Assembly (NCBI GenBank): GCA_934454585.1
Contig: CAKSFP010000013.1
Coordinates: forward strand, 12,712 to 76,711
Source of the DNA: an uncultured Clostridia bacterium
GTDB taxonomy: Bacteria > Bacillota > Clostridia > UMGS1810
DNA length: 64,000 nucleotides
Direction of reading: 5' to 3'
This document shows, piece after piece, positions 24,209-33,013 of the stretch; position 1 is the stretch's first letter, and each line of letters starts with the position of its first letter. The notes under the pieces are model-generated. The model was not told the DNA's origin. It was given only the letters and a program-made list of their open reading frames with translations, and did not search any database. The position numbers were made by a program, and so were the translations under genes.

Positions 24209-26605
24209 CTATTCTCCCGTGTGCGATGTCTCCGTCACATTCGGTGCAGTGTGCGTTTTGTCATTGCCCGTCGCACTTGCCGTGTTTTCATTCTTTTCGT
24301 TCTTTTCATTCTTTTCGCTCTTTTCATTCTTCTCTGAGCTGTCGTTCTTATCCGTCTTGCTCTCTGCCGAAGTCGTGCTGTTCTTTTTTTTATCGTCCTT
24401 GTCCGTGCCGGCATTCGTCTCGCCCGGAATCTTCTCTCCCGGCGTGCCGATATGATTTTTGTGCACGCCCGAGCAATATCCCGAGATGAGCCTTGTGTTC
24501 ACATAATCCGTGGAGCCGCTGCAGGAATTTGTGCCGTACTCTCCGCTGTTGCTGCACACATAGGCTTTTTTTACAAACTGCGGCTGCTCAAATGCCCTCG
24601 GCTCAAGGCCATTGTGCACACGGGTCATTACAGAGCGCCATATGGTAAGCGCCGGGTTGACTCCGGCATATGAAATAACCTTGGGTTCGTCATAGCCGAC
24701 CCACACCGAGCCGACATAATACGGCGTATATCCGACAAACCATCTGTCCTTATTATCATCGGCAGAGCCCGTTTTTCCGCAGGTGTCCATGCCGGTTATG
24801 GCGCTGCCGGCGGCAGTGCCGCTCTGCACAACGCCCTTGAGCAGTTGATTCATTATAAACGCCGTCTCCTCGGAGAAAGCTTTGTTTCTCTCCGGAGTCT
24901 TGGACAGAAGCAGATTTCCCGACGAATCGTACACCTTGGTGTACGATGTGGGCTGAACATACACTCCGCTGTTTGCAAATGCCGTGTATGCCGCGTTAAT
25001 CTCGCTGAGCGTCACACCCTCTGTGAGTCCGCCGAGCGCAAGCGGCGCATAGCCTTTGTCGGACGATATTCCCGTATCGGTCTTTTTGGATTCTATGAGA
25101 CTGAGATGCAAATTCTTCGTCAGATAGTCAAACGATTTGTCAAGTCCCACTTCCTCAAGCACGCGGACTGCCGGCAGATTGAGCGAGCTTGCAACCGCCT
25201 TGCGCACGGACACGGGTCCTGTGAATTTTCTGTTTGCGTTATTCGGTTTCCACCCGTTGAGTGTGAGCGGAGAATTTTCCACTGTGGACGCAGCGGTTAT
25301 CACACCCAGGTCTATGCCGGGGCCGTACACAGCAAGCGGCTTTATGGTCGATCCGGGCTGACGCTTGGTCTGAGTTGCGCGGTTGAGCACTCTTGCACCG
25401 GTCTTTACCCCGGTACCGCCGACTATGCCCTTTATCTGCCCCGTGTACGGATCGGTAATTATCATGGCAGATTCAGGCTGCTCACCGTAGAACTTCGGAA
25501 AACCTTTTCCGTTTGCATATACATCGTCCATGATGTTCTGAACATCGGGATCGACGGTTGCGACAATCTTCAGACCGCCGTTGTATATAAGCGCCGTGGC
25601 GTAACTCTGCGTATATCCTTTCACCTCGACAAGGTCGGCGAGCAATTCTTCAAACAGGCAATCAACAAAATACGACTGAGCGGCGGATGACTCGTCGGCA
25701 CTGACAACATTAAGCTGCGCATTGCTCGCCTCATCGTACTCCGCCTGACCTATATAACCAAGCTCAAGCATCTTGTCAAGCACAAGCCGGCGTTTCTCTT
25801 TGTTGCCGTCCGGGTTGACAATCGGGTCATAGGTGGACGGATGCTGAGTTATGCCGGCAATTGCGGCGCACTCCTCCAGATTAAGCTCCGCCACATCCTT
25901 TGCAAAATATGCGTGAGACGCCGCCTGCACACCGTTTGCCCCGTGACCCAGGTAGATTGAATTCATGTACAATTCCAAAATCTCGCGTTTGTCCATCTTG
26001 GTTTCAATGATGACCGCGCGCACCATTTCTCTTATCTTGCGCGCCTTGCTGTGCTCCGAATCCTCGGTGATGTTTTTAACAAGCTGCTGAGTGATGGTGC
26101 TGCCGCCGTATGACGAATCACCGTTGCGCAGCACATTTATCACCGCTCCGGCTGTTCGCTTGAGGTCCACGCCGTGGTGTCTGTAGAATCGCTGATCCTC
26201 TATCGCCACAAATGCGTTTTTCATATTGTCGGGTATGGCATCATAGTCCACCCACACGCGGTTTTCGTCTGCCACAAGGCGTTCGTATTGATTGAGGTTG
26301 CCCTCGGCGTCCTCATAGTATACCACACTTGACAGCGACAGACCGAATTTATTGAACGAATCGGCAAAATCAAAATCCATGCCCCAGGTTGCCCACACGA
26401 CGGTCGCTGCCGCGCCCATGACCCCGAGAACAAAAAGCACTGTCAAGGTTTTGACTACTCTGCCTGCCTTACTTTTCTTTTTGCGATTTTTCGTCTTTTT
26501 CGGTTTTTCTTGTCTGCCCGGCTTGTCCGCCTCACGCTGAGCTCTGGCGAGCTGCCGTTCAATATTATCGTGCTGTCTTTTTCTTATGCTCTCAAGCTTA
26601 TCCAT
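24209..26605 (-). CDS. Class A penicillin-binding protein (PBP1A type)
   Basis: A 798-residue bifunctional peptidoglycan synthase. It has a basic cytoplasmic N-terminus, a membrane anchor (about residues 58-78, TLTVLFVLGVMGAAATVVWA), a GT51 glycosyltransferase (IEDQRFYRHHGVDL with catalytic Glu, then GGSTITQQLVKN) and a transpeptidase with QPGSTIKP (Ser near 420) and CGKTGSADDNKD (near 611). The C-terminus is a hydrophilic tail rich in K, N, E, S and T, with tandem E-K-N repeats. ATG 26605 with AGGAGG is preferred; the longer frame to 26716 starts in repeat-like sequence. Confidence 0.93.
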   Translation of the reverse strand: MDKLESIRKRQHDNIERQLARAQREADKPGRQEKPKKTKNRKKKSKAGRVVKTLTVLFVLGVMGAAATVVWATWGMDFDFADSFNKFGLSLSSVVYYEDAEGNLNQYERLVADENRVWVDYDAIPDNMKNAFVAIEDQRFYRHHGVDLKRTAGAVINVLRNGDSSYGGSTITQQLVKNITEDSEHSKARKIREMVRAVIIETKMDKREILELYMNSIYLGHGANGVQAASHAYFAKDVAELNLEECAAIAGITQHPSTYDPIVNPDGNKEKRRLVLDKMLELGYIGQAEYDEASNAQLNVVSADESSAAQSYFVDCLFEELLADLVEVKGYTQSYATALIYNGGLKIVATVDPDVQNIMDDVYANGKGFPKFYGEQPESAMIITDPYTGQIKGIVGGTGVKTGARVLNRATQTKRQPGSTIKPLAVYGPGIDLGVITAASTVENSPLTLNGWKPNNANRKFTGPVSVRKAVASSLNLPAVRVLEEVGLDKSFDYLTKNLHLSLIESKKTDTGISSDKGYAPLALGGLTEGVTLSEINAAYTAFANSGVYVQPTSYTKVYDSSGNLLLSKTPERNKAFSEETAFIMNQLLKGVVQSGTAAGSAITGMDTCGKTGSADDNKDRWFVGYTPYYVGSVWVGYDEPKVISYAGVNPALTIWRSVMTRVHNGLEPRAFEQPQFVKKAYVCSNSGEYGTNSCSGSTDYVNTRLISGYCSGVHKNHIGTPGEKIPGETNAGTDKDDKKKNSTTSAESKTDKNDSSEKNEKSEKNEKNEKNENTASATGNDKTHTAPNVTETSHTGE
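24286..24338 (-). repeat. 12-bp tandem repeat encoding E-K-N units in the PBP1A tail
   Basis: TTCATTCTTTTC and close variants follow one another, giving SEKNEKSEKNEKNEKNEN in the protein. The period is a multiple of three, so copy-number change would alter tail length without a frameshift. Confidence 0.7.
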
Positions 26606-26830
26606 CCGACCTACGCCTCCTTTTTCGGAGCAGGGACGCTTTCGCGTTTCCGCAATTTCGTGTTTTTGCAATTTCACGATTTCATGATTTTCACCGTTTT
26701 TTTCGGCTCGTCCCACTTATATATAATAAGTATACCACAAAAACTTCCGTTTGTGTATTAAATTTCTTTTACGAATAATTAAATTTATATTACGCAGAAT
26801 ATGTAAAAATAGACTAAAAGGGTGATTATC

Positions 26831-27265
26831 ATGAAGAAAGTATCGTATTTTTATATAATTATATTCTGCATTGCCGCAATTATTTCTCTTATTTATTATA
26901 TCTTTTTTATTAATTTTAATAACGGAAATAACTCACAGCCGCCAAGTATCGCCGAGTCCGCCGATGAAGACACCGCCGGCGGCGCAAAAAAAGACGCTGC
27001 GGAGAGTGCGGAGACGGCACACAACAACATTTTGCAAAAATCGGGATATGTGAGGGATTCGTCGGTCACGGGGTACATGATGAAAGCCGACGGAGACAAT
27101 GTGAATTTATTTGAGATATACGAAAACGGATTTTCGGAAAAAATAAAGACACTCGACATAAACCCCAAGCTCCTGCGCGAAGTGGATCGCGCCGAGCTCG
27201 GGGCGGGGATTAAAAGAGATACCTATGCCGAGATATGCTCTCTTATAGAGGATTTTTCATCATAA
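26831..27265 (+). CDS. BofC-C-terminal-domain-like membrane protein
   Basis: A 144-residue protein with one N-terminal membrane segment (FYIIIFCIAAIISLIYYIFF), a low-complexity linker (SAESADEDTAGGAKKDAAES) and a C-terminal domain starting GYMMKADGDNVNLFEIYENG, which resembles the domain of the sporulation regulator BofC and related anchored proteins. Those proteins act between mother cell and forespore or are uncharacterised. ATG 26831 with AAAAGGGTG is chosen over the GTG at 26822. Its last six bases overlap the end of the convergent SGNH gene, so the two transcripts must run into each other. Confidence 0.65.
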   Translation: MKKVSYFYIIIFCIAAIISLIYYIFFINFNNGNNSQPPSIAESADEDTAGGAKKDAAESAETAHNNILQKSGYVRDSSVTGYMMKADGDNVNLFEIYENGFSEKIKTLDINPKLLREVDRAELGAGIKRDTYAEICSLIEDFSS

Positions 27266-28300
27266 ATCGAGCTTTGTTATGATCCTGTCGGCAATCGCCC
27301 TCATGCCGCCGTTGCCGGGATGTGTTATCCAGGCGTCTTTCACGGTATCCTCGGTGCCGTCCGCCGTGACATACTTTGTGCCCGGGACAGCCTCGTTTTC
27401 CGCACAGCGCAGATCCGCAATGCACACGACGGGGATTCGCCAGCGGTTGCACAGGTCATATATAATGCGTGAATTGTAGCTGTGGTTGAACCACCCCTCA
27501 ACCCATATGATGCGCGCCTTGGGGCTGCACCGCCTTATTCTGCGGACAAACCCGTCGCAGCACGCAGCAAAAGTCTTTAACTTTGCGTCCGTGTTAATAT
27601 TGTCGTTGAGCTGAATGATAATCAAATCCAAATCATATGTAAAACTCTCGCAAGCCGGTCTGCCCGTGTATGGATTGGGAATTTTGTCCCAGTTTGCAAA
27701 AAATTCTTCTTCGCTTGTGCTCTGCTCAAACACACTGCCGTGCACACGCTCAAACTCCGCCTTGGGGTTAAAATTCAAAATTGCCTCGCTGACATAGTGG
27801 GCATAATCGTTCCTCGGCGAACTCGAACACATTCCGTAGCCGCCCATTCCAAGCAAAAGCGAATTGCCGACAAAAAGAGTTTTCTTCGGCACATGAGGTG
27901 TCAGAAACATCTCCCCGGCATCGGTGACACCAAGATTGAATTTGCACCCGCCCGGGCTGACGAGAACATTTTCGCAAAAAGGCTGTTCCTCACAGTCAAA
28001 ATCGGGCCTTTCGTCTCCGCAGATAACCTTGACTTCACGCAGAGCCGCGCCGTGAGCGGTTATGCGAAAAGACACAGCATCATTATACACAGCGTAATTG
28101 ACCGCATCGAACGACACGGTGTATATGTCGTTTTCCCTCATCTCCGCCAGATCTATTTCCTCATGTGCGCCGCTGTTTTTTTCTATCACAAGCACAAGGC
28201 GCGCGTCACCGTCACACTCGTCAATGCCGACTGTGACCTGCGTCTCGGTGCTTTTCGATTCAAAAGAATCGGACACATTGTCCGTTATGTTCAAAATCAT
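27260..28300 (-). CDS. SGNH-fold hydrolase with N-terminal beta domain
   Basis: A 346-residue protein. Residues 1-130 are beta-rich with no clear family (FESKSTETQVTVGIDECDGD). The second half is an SGNH hydrolase: LFVGNSLLLGMGGYG (block I, Ser), IIIQLNDNINTDAK (Asn) and WITHPGNGGMRAIA (His). Such two-domain esterases often deacylate carbohydrates, but the substrate is unknown. It starts 18 bases after the malic enzyme stop with GGAGG inside that gap, so it is co-transcribed with malic enzyme, an odd functional pairing. Confidence 0.78.
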   Translation of the reverse strand: MILNITDNVSDSFESKSTETQVTVGIDECDGDARLVLVIEKNSGAHEEIDLAEMRENDIYTVSFDAVNYAVYNDAVSFRITAHGAALREVKVICGDERPDFDCEEQPFCENVLVSPGGCKFNLGVTDAGEMFLTPHVPKKTLFVGNSLLLGMGGYGMCSSSPRNDYAHYVSEAILNFNPKAEFERVHGSVFEQSTSEEEFFANWDKIPNPYTGRPACESFTYDLDLIIIQLNDNINTDAKLKTFAACCDGFVRRIRRCSPKARIIWVEGWFNHSYNSRIIYDLCNRWRIPVVCIADLRCAENEAVPGTKYVTADGTEDTVKDAWITHPGNGGMRAIADRIITKLDL

Positions 28301-28318
28301 TGCAAATTCCTCCGACGG

Positions 28319-29491
28319 TTATATTCTTGCGACTCCGCTCCTGCGTGCGGCGTCCGCCACCGCCTGTGCAACAGCCTTGCCGACTCTGCGGTCGAACGCC
28401 TTGGGGATGATGTATTCTCTCGAAAGCTCATCCTCTCCCACAAGGTTTGCAATGGCATAAGACGCCGCCATCTGCATATCGTCGTTTATATCGGATGCGC
28501 GCACATCGAGCGCACCGCGGAATATCCCCGGAAACGCAAGCACATTGTTTATCTGATTGGCAAAATCCGATCTGCCCGTACCGACTATAAACGCCCCTGC
28601 CTCAAGTGCTTCGTCCGGCATAATCTCCGGAACGGGGTTCGCCATCGGGAACACGACAGACCGATCCGCCATGGATTTTATCATATCTTTTGACACCACA
28701 CCCGGTGCCGACACGCCTATGAACACATCCGCACCTTTCATGGCGTCGGCAAGGCTGCCTGTGATTTTGTGAGGATTTGACACCTTGGCTATCTCTGCAT
28801 GAGCCGAGTTGAGTCCCTCCATGCCGTCACAGATTATGCCGAATTTGTCAACCATGATCAGATCTTTCACGCCGAGTTTCATCAGGTGCTTGCCTATTGC
28901 TATGCCGGCAGATCCCGCGCCGTTTATGACAACCTTTACGGAGTCGATTTTTTTCTCCGCCACTTTGAGCGCATTGAGTATCGCTGCGGCAACCACAATT
29001 GCCGTGCCGTGCTGGTCGTCGTGAAACACGGGGATGTCGCACATCTCTTTGAGTCTGCACTCCACTTCGAAGCACCCGGGCGCGGAGATATCCTCAAGAT
29101 TTATACCGCCGAAAGACGACGATATGTTATATATGGTCTGCACCAGTTCGTCAGTGTCCCGGGCCTTTACGCAGATCGGGAATGCGTCCACACCGGCAAA
29201 TTCCTTAAAGAGCACACACTTGCCCTCCATAACCGGCATACCCGCCTCGGGACCTATGTTGCCGAGGCCCAATATTGCCGAACCGTCGGTTATGACGGCG
29301 ACCATGTTGCTGCGTCTGGTCAGTTCGTATGATTTTTCGGTGTTATCTCTTATCACGCGGCAAGGCTCTGCCACGCCGGGGGTATATGCGATTGACAGCT
29401 CCTCGGCGTTCGTCACGGACACGCGCGACACTACTTCTATCTTGCCTTTCCATTCTTCATGTTTTTTCAGTGCGATTTCGTTAATATCCAT
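28319..29491 (-). CDS. NAD(P)-dependent malic enzyme
   Basis: A 390-residue enzyme that oxidatively decarboxylates malate to pyruvate. LSIAYTPGVAEPCRVI and the Mg-binding CRLKEMCDIPVFHDDQHGTA are hallmark motifs; VKVVINGAGSAGIAIGKHLM is the nucleotide-binding loop and VFPMANPVPEIMPDEAL the C-terminal signature. It is the short bacterial form without a phosphotransacetylase domain. AAAGGAG precedes the ATG. It supplies pyruvate and reducing power and would link to PFL. Confidence 0.95.
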   Translation of the reverse strand: MDINEIALKKHEEWKGKIEVVSRVSVTNAEELSIAYTPGVAEPCRVIRDNTEKSYELTRRSNMVAVITDGSAILGLGNIGPEAGMPVMEGKCVLFKEFAGVDAFPICVKARDTDELVQTIYNISSSFGGINLEDISAPGCFEVECRLKEMCDIPVFHDDQHGTAIVVAAAILNALKVAEKKIDSVKVVINGAGSAGIAIGKHLMKLGVKDLIMVDKFGIICDGMEGLNSAHAEIAKVSNPHKITGSLADAMKGADVFIGVSAPGVVSKDMIKSMADRSVVFPMANPVPEIMPDEALEAGAFIVGTGRSDFANQINNVLAFPGIFRGALDVRASDINDDMQMAASYAIANLVGEDELSREYIIPKAFDRRVGKAVAQAVADAARRSGVARI

Positions 29492-29539
29492 TGCTGTTCT
29501 CCTTTGCGGTATGGTTTTATATAAGGCACCGACGAGGTG

Positions 29540-30106
29540 TCATTTTTTCTCTCTTATCTTATTGCCCTTTACTATATACGATTTTTTTGCAAGTTTCGTC
29601 ATAGGCAGATCGTTCATGGAATCGGTGAAAAAACAGTCGACGGTGCCGTCGGGGTATGCCTCTTTGAACAACCTTACCTTTTCGTCACCGAAACACAGCT
29701 GCGTCACCCTGCCCGTCTCCAAATCCATCTTGGAGCAGATGCAGTTTTTTATGCCGACCCTTTGCATAATTTCGTCAAGCAAAAAATCAAACGATGCGGA
29801 AATAATAACATCGTCGTCACGACGGATTTTTGAGTAATACGGCTTGATTTTGGATTCGTTTTTATCCCAAAACTCCCTCACAAGCACGCGGATATCTCCG
29901 GCTATGCGAAGGATCTCCGCATCGTATTTCTCCATTCTGTCAAGCAAGCCTTCACGCGTGATCCGGCACAGTTTGTACAGAATCACAACGGAGATGACGC
30001 GCGGAAAAAACTTTATCATCCGCGGATACTTCCTTGCGCAGAAAACGAAAAAATCAAACGCACTCTCGCCATCATATATTGTGTTGTCAAAATCAAATAC
30101 ATTCAT
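29540..30106 (-). CDS. HAD-superfamily phosphatase (SerB-like, subfamily IB)
   Basis: A 188-residue haloacid-dehalogenase-type hydrolase. Motif I is FDFDNTIYDGESAFDFF, with nucleophile Asp5 and Asp7, motif II is VIISASFDFLLDEI, and motif IV is DCFFTDSMNDLPM. The helical cap between motifs I and II places it with phosphoserine-phosphatase-like HAD-IB enzymes. The start at 30106 overlaps the pgeF stop and is preceded by GGAGAT, so the two genes are translationally close. The substrate is unknown; DNT at the nucleophile loop is typical of broad phosphatases. Confidence 0.85.
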   Translation of the reverse strand: MNVFDFDNTIYDGESAFDFFVFCARKYPRMIKFFPRVISVVILYKLCRITREGLLDRMEKYDAEILRIAGDIRVLVREFWDKNESKIKPYYSKIRRDDDVIISASFDFLLDEIMQRVGIKNCICSKMDLETGRVTQLCFGDEKVRLFKEAYPDGTVDCFFTDSMNDLPMTKLAKKSYIVKGNKIREKK

Positions 30107-30906
30107 TATTCTATCTCCAAAAAAGAACCGATAATGCCCCGCTTCGGCCCCAGACCTCGGTGCGAGAACATATCTTCGCAGTTGCAGCAGGTACATATGT
30201 CCGACACGGCAATGCTGTCCGCACTCACCCCGCTGTCGATAAGTATACGCCTGTTTATCCCGGGCAGATTAAGATAATATCTGCCGCCGCACTCGGTTAT
30301 GCAGTCGTCATATCCGAATTTTGACGCAAATTCTTCATGTAAATCATGCGACACCTCATAGCATTTTTCACAAATACACGGTCCTATCGCTGCTGTCACA
30401 TCCCTCGGGTCGGTGCCGTACTCGCGCCCCATTGCCTCAAGCATGATTTTTGCAAGCGACGCATATGTGCCGCGCCAGCCGCAGTGCGCATTGCCTATGG
30501 CGCGGTTTCTTGTGTCGACAAGTGCCACGGGAACGCAGTCTGCGGTGTGTATTACGAGCGGCAGATTCGAAACATTCGTTATCAGCGCATCCACATCGTC
30601 ATAATCCCGCTCCCGCAGCACACCTTTCCCGGCATCGGACTCCGTGACCACCCTGACATTTGCGCTGTGTGTCTGTTTTGCGAGCACAAGACGGTTTATG
30701 TCAAACCCCGTTGCCGAGCAAAACCGACGGTAATTCCCGATAATGTTCTCCCTGTCGTCCGCCGTGCCCGTGCCAAGGTTCAGCGACGAATAAGTCTCTT
30801 CTTGCGACACGCCGCCGTGTCTTGTGGATACGGCGCTTTTTACAAACGGTATTCCGTCAAAAATCTTAAAACTCAAGTACGGCACTTTGCCGCCGTGAAT
30901 ATGCAT
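30106..30906 (-). CDS. pgeF: Peptidoglycan editing factor PgeF (laccase-domain protein)
   Basis: A 266-residue YfiH/PgeF protein, known in other bacteria to remove wrongly inserted L-Ser-containing muropeptide precursors. VSTRHGGVSQ, LAKQTHSANV, LVIHTADCVPVALVD and IGNAHCGWRGT carry the conserved metal/active-site His and Cys, with AAIGPCICEKCYEV and MFSHRGLGPKRG at the end. No clear ribosome site precedes the ATG at 30906 and no better in-frame start is seen, so the exact start is uncertain. It forms an overlapping pair with the HAD gene. Confidence 0.92.
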   Translation of the reverse strand: MHIHGGKVPYLSFKIFDGIPFVKSAVSTRHGGVSQEETYSSLNLGTGTADDRENIIGNYRRFCSATGFDINRLVLAKQTHSANVRVVTESDAGKGVLRERDYDDVDALITNVSNLPLVIHTADCVPVALVDTRNRAIGNAHCGWRGTYASLAKIMLEAMGREYGTDPRDVTAAIGPCICEKCYEVSHDLHEEFASKFGYDDCITECGGRYYLNLPGINRRILIDSGVSADSIAVSDICTCCNCEDMFSHRGLGPKRGIIGSFLEIE

Positions 30907-31040
30907 TACATCGGATTTCAGTATGTCAATCAGCTCCCCGAATTATTAGGCAAACTGCCTTATATTATATCATATCACAAACGCAAAAAAAATTCAATGA
31001 TTTGTGAGCCAAAAAGCGTGAACAAAGTGTAAAAAAATCA

Positions 31041-31082
31041 AAAAAACGCCCCGCAGTCCGCGTGGCGCCGCGAATTGCGGGG
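31041..31082 (-). terminator. Intrinsic terminator closing the spoIIGA-sigE transcript
   Basis: CCCCGCA (31049-31055) and TGCGGGG (31076-31082) pair, with a further GC inner stem, and on the minus strand T residues follow. It lies about 250 bases beyond the sigE stop, so palindromic element copy 2 is in the 3' untranslated region. Confidence 0.72.
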
Positions 31083-31090
31083 AATGAAAT

Positions 31091-31305
31091 TTACTCGGAG
31101 GTAAGGGGTATATGTTGTGTATCTGCTCGACACGGCGTCGAAACAAGCAGCACATCGTGCGCTGCAAATCGGGAGATTTACAGCTTACTCGCTTTGCTGT
31201 TTCTCCTTATTCCCCAAAAGGCACGCTACGCTACCACCTTTTTGGGAACCCTGAGACATATGGATCTTGCAGATACACAACATATACCCCGATACAGCGC
31301 GCAAT
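31091..31305 (+). repeat. Modular palindromic element, copy 2 (type-I ends, core A inverted)
   Basis: Ends GTATATGTTGTGTAT (31108-31122) and ATACACAACATATAC (31273-31287). The outer flanks read in the same direction as in copy 1 (left TTACTCGGAGGTAAGGGG, right CCCCGATACAGCGCGC), but everything between the ends is the reverse complement of copy 1, for example CAGCTTACTCGCTTTGCTGT and CTACCACCTTTTTGGG. It lies in the 423-bp gap 30907-31329. Confidence 0.85.
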
Positions 31306-31329
31306 CTTTCATATTTCGTCTTTTGCCGT

Positions 31330-32040
31330 TCACACCATTTTGGTTATTTCCCTCCTAAGCCGCGCGATTATCCGCTTTTCCAGCCGCGATATATACGACT
31401 GCGATATCCCCAGCAGATCCGCAACCTCTTTTTGTGTCTTTGCCGTGCCGCTGCGCACGCCGAACCTCAGCTCCATTATGCTGCGCTCCCTTTTGCTCAG
31501 CTTGCCCAGGGCAATGCGCAAAAGCTGCTTGTCAACCTCGTTTTCAATGTCTCGGCAGATGATGTCGCTGTCCGTGCCCAGGATGTCCGAGAGGAGCAGT
31601 TCGTTGCCGTCCCAGTCCACATTAAGCGGCTCGTCAATGGATATCTCCGTCTTGCGGTTGCTGTTTTTGCGCAGATACATGAGTATCTCGTTCTCTATGC
31701 AGCGCGACGAATATGTGGCAAGTTTGATGTTTTTGTCCGGCTTGAAAGTGTTTATTGATTTTATCAGCCCTATGGTGCCGATGGATATCAGATCCTCAAT
31801 GCCTATCCCCGTGTTTTCAAACTTTTTTGCAATGTACACCACAAGTCGCAGATTGCGCTCGATGAGCTGCTCTTTCGCCTTCTTTGAGCCTTTGGAGAGA
31901 GATTCAATGAGTTTTTCTTCCTCCTCGCGCGTCAGCGGCGGAGGCAGAGTCGCCGGGCCGTTGATATAGAATACCGGTTCCGGCTCGTTGATTTTGAGCC
32001 AAAAGTTGTGAATGAATTGTGGAAGTGACGCAGTGTTCAT
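31330..32040 (-). CDS. sigE: Sporulation sigma factor E (pro-sigma-E)
   Basis: A 236-residue mother-cell sigma factor. An N-terminal prosequence (about 28 residues, ending near PVFYINGPATLPPPL) precedes region 2 (RNLRLVVYIAKKFENTGIGI, EDLISIGTIGLIKSINTF, LATYSSRCIENEILMYLR). Region 4 ends QKEVADLLGISQSYISRLEK, as in Bacillus sigma-E. SpoIIGA cleaves the prosequence after septation. AAAGGAG precedes the ATG. spoIIGA lies 14 bases upstream. No sigG follows, unlike in Bacillus: the next gene on this strand is pgeF, after a terminator. Confidence 0.97.
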   Translation of the reverse strand: MNTASLPQFIHNFWLKINEPEPVFYINGPATLPPPLTREEEEKLIESLSKGSKKAKEQLIERNLRLVVYIAKKFENTGIGIEDLISIGTIGLIKSINTFKPDKNIKLATYSSRCIENEILMYLRKNSNRKTEISIDEPLNVDWDGNELLLSDILGTDSDIICRDIENEVDKQLLRIALGKLSKRERSIMELRFGVRSGTAKTQKEVADLLGISQSYISRLEKRIIARLRREITKMV

Positions 32041-32054
32041 ATGTACTTACTCCT

Positions 32055-32897
32055 TTATTTAAGAAAACTTTCAGGTCCTGCCAAAGCATTGTATTCGCTG
32101 CTTTGACTGAGACTTTGATTTGAAATGGCTATGGTTATGTTGTCGCACAGAGGTTCATCCGAGCAGATTTTGTCCGGCTTGAAACCCATGAGAAGGCCAT
32201 TGTCCGTGCCGAGCGCTCTAAAAGGTATCAGACGGATATCGTCGATGTATTTTGACATTTCAAGAATGTCCGACGGCGGTATGTCCTGCGGCACAATGCC
32301 GCGCAGAGCGGTTTTTTCGACAATGATTACCGGACTGCCCGTGAGCGGCTCTGTAAGCATATTGCCAGTGTCAAGCAGCACGGTTATTGCCGCTGCTCTG
32401 CCGTTTTTGTATATAACCATGCGGTGGCAGTCACGGGCGGAGTATTTTTTGCATATTCCGAGTGACAGCTTGATTATGACATATGCGGCAACGGATGAGA
32501 CGATGACCGTGCGCAGGCTTGTATCAAAATAGAGCACGCCGTTGTTTTGCCCGATTCTGCCGGCGGTGCAGTACGATGCGACAAGCGCACATCCGCCGCA
32601 CACCAGTGAAACGGTGTAGAACATACACAGATTTTTGACAAAGGCTTTGATTGATTTTGCACCGAAAGATATGTATGTCATGACGGCAGACAGAGTGAAT
32701 TTTCCCAAAAGGCTTGCCGCCGGGGCGAAACTCGGCACAAACATACACACCGCATACACCGCACCGACGCACGAGGCAATTATTCTGCGGTACGCCTTTG
32801 ATTTGCTGCGCGTCAGCAACGATGTGACGGCGAGCAGAATCAGATTAATAACAAAGTTTGTCAGAAACAACACATCGGCGTATACTATCAATTTCAT
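32055..32897 (-). CDS. spoIIGA: Sigma-E processing peptidase SpoIIGA
   Basis: A 280-residue membrane aspartic protease that activates sigma-E. It has five hydrophobic helices in residues 1-150 (KLIVYADVLFLTNFVINLIL and so on), then a cytoplasmic domain with the catalytic LLDTGNMLTEPLTGSP (Asp near 177). LIPFRALGTDNGLLMGFKPD is a typical later motif. The start at 32897 with AGAGGTGAG is chosen; the frame extends to 33023 without support. It forms the classic spoIIGA-sigE pair. Confidence 0.94.
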   Translation of the reverse strand: MKLIVYADVLFLTNFVINLILLAVTSLLTRSKSKAYRRIIASCVGAVYAVCMFVPSFAPAASLLGKFTLSAVMTYISFGAKSIKAFVKNLCMFYTVSLVCGGCALVASYCTAGRIGQNNGVLYFDTSLRTVIVSSVAAYVIIKLSLGICKKYSARDCHRMVIYKNGRAAAITVLLDTGNMLTEPLTGSPVIIVEKTALRGIVPQDIPPSDILEMSKYIDDIRLIPFRALGTDNGLLMGFKPDKICSDEPLCDNITIAISNQSLSQSSEYNALAGPESFLK

Positions 32898-32912
32898 CTC
32901 ACCTCTGCAATT

Positions 32913-32930
32913 AGTATACATTAATGTATA
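32913..32930 (-). promoter_or_regulatory. Palindrome at the likely spoIIGA promoter
   Basis: TATACATTAATGTATA (32915-32930) is a perfect 16-bp palindrome 18-33 bases before the spoIIGA start and includes TATACT-like -10 sequence. No clear Spo0A box is visible close by. Confidence 0.45.
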
Positions 32931-33013
32931 GTAAGAATTTTGTAATATTATGCAAGGTTGGAAAATATATTTTTGAGATTGTGGATTTGAAAGGAAACAC
33001 CAAGCTGAAACTA

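Noticed and set aside
31062..31358. Open reading frames through core A of the palindromic elements (also at 12495-12943, 42873-43236 and 55423-55780), giving recurring peptides such as RCKSGDLQLTRFAVSP
   Set aside because: The frames exist because the repeated hairpin DNA has few stops. They lack ribosome sites, change frame between copies and occur on both strands, so they are not genes.
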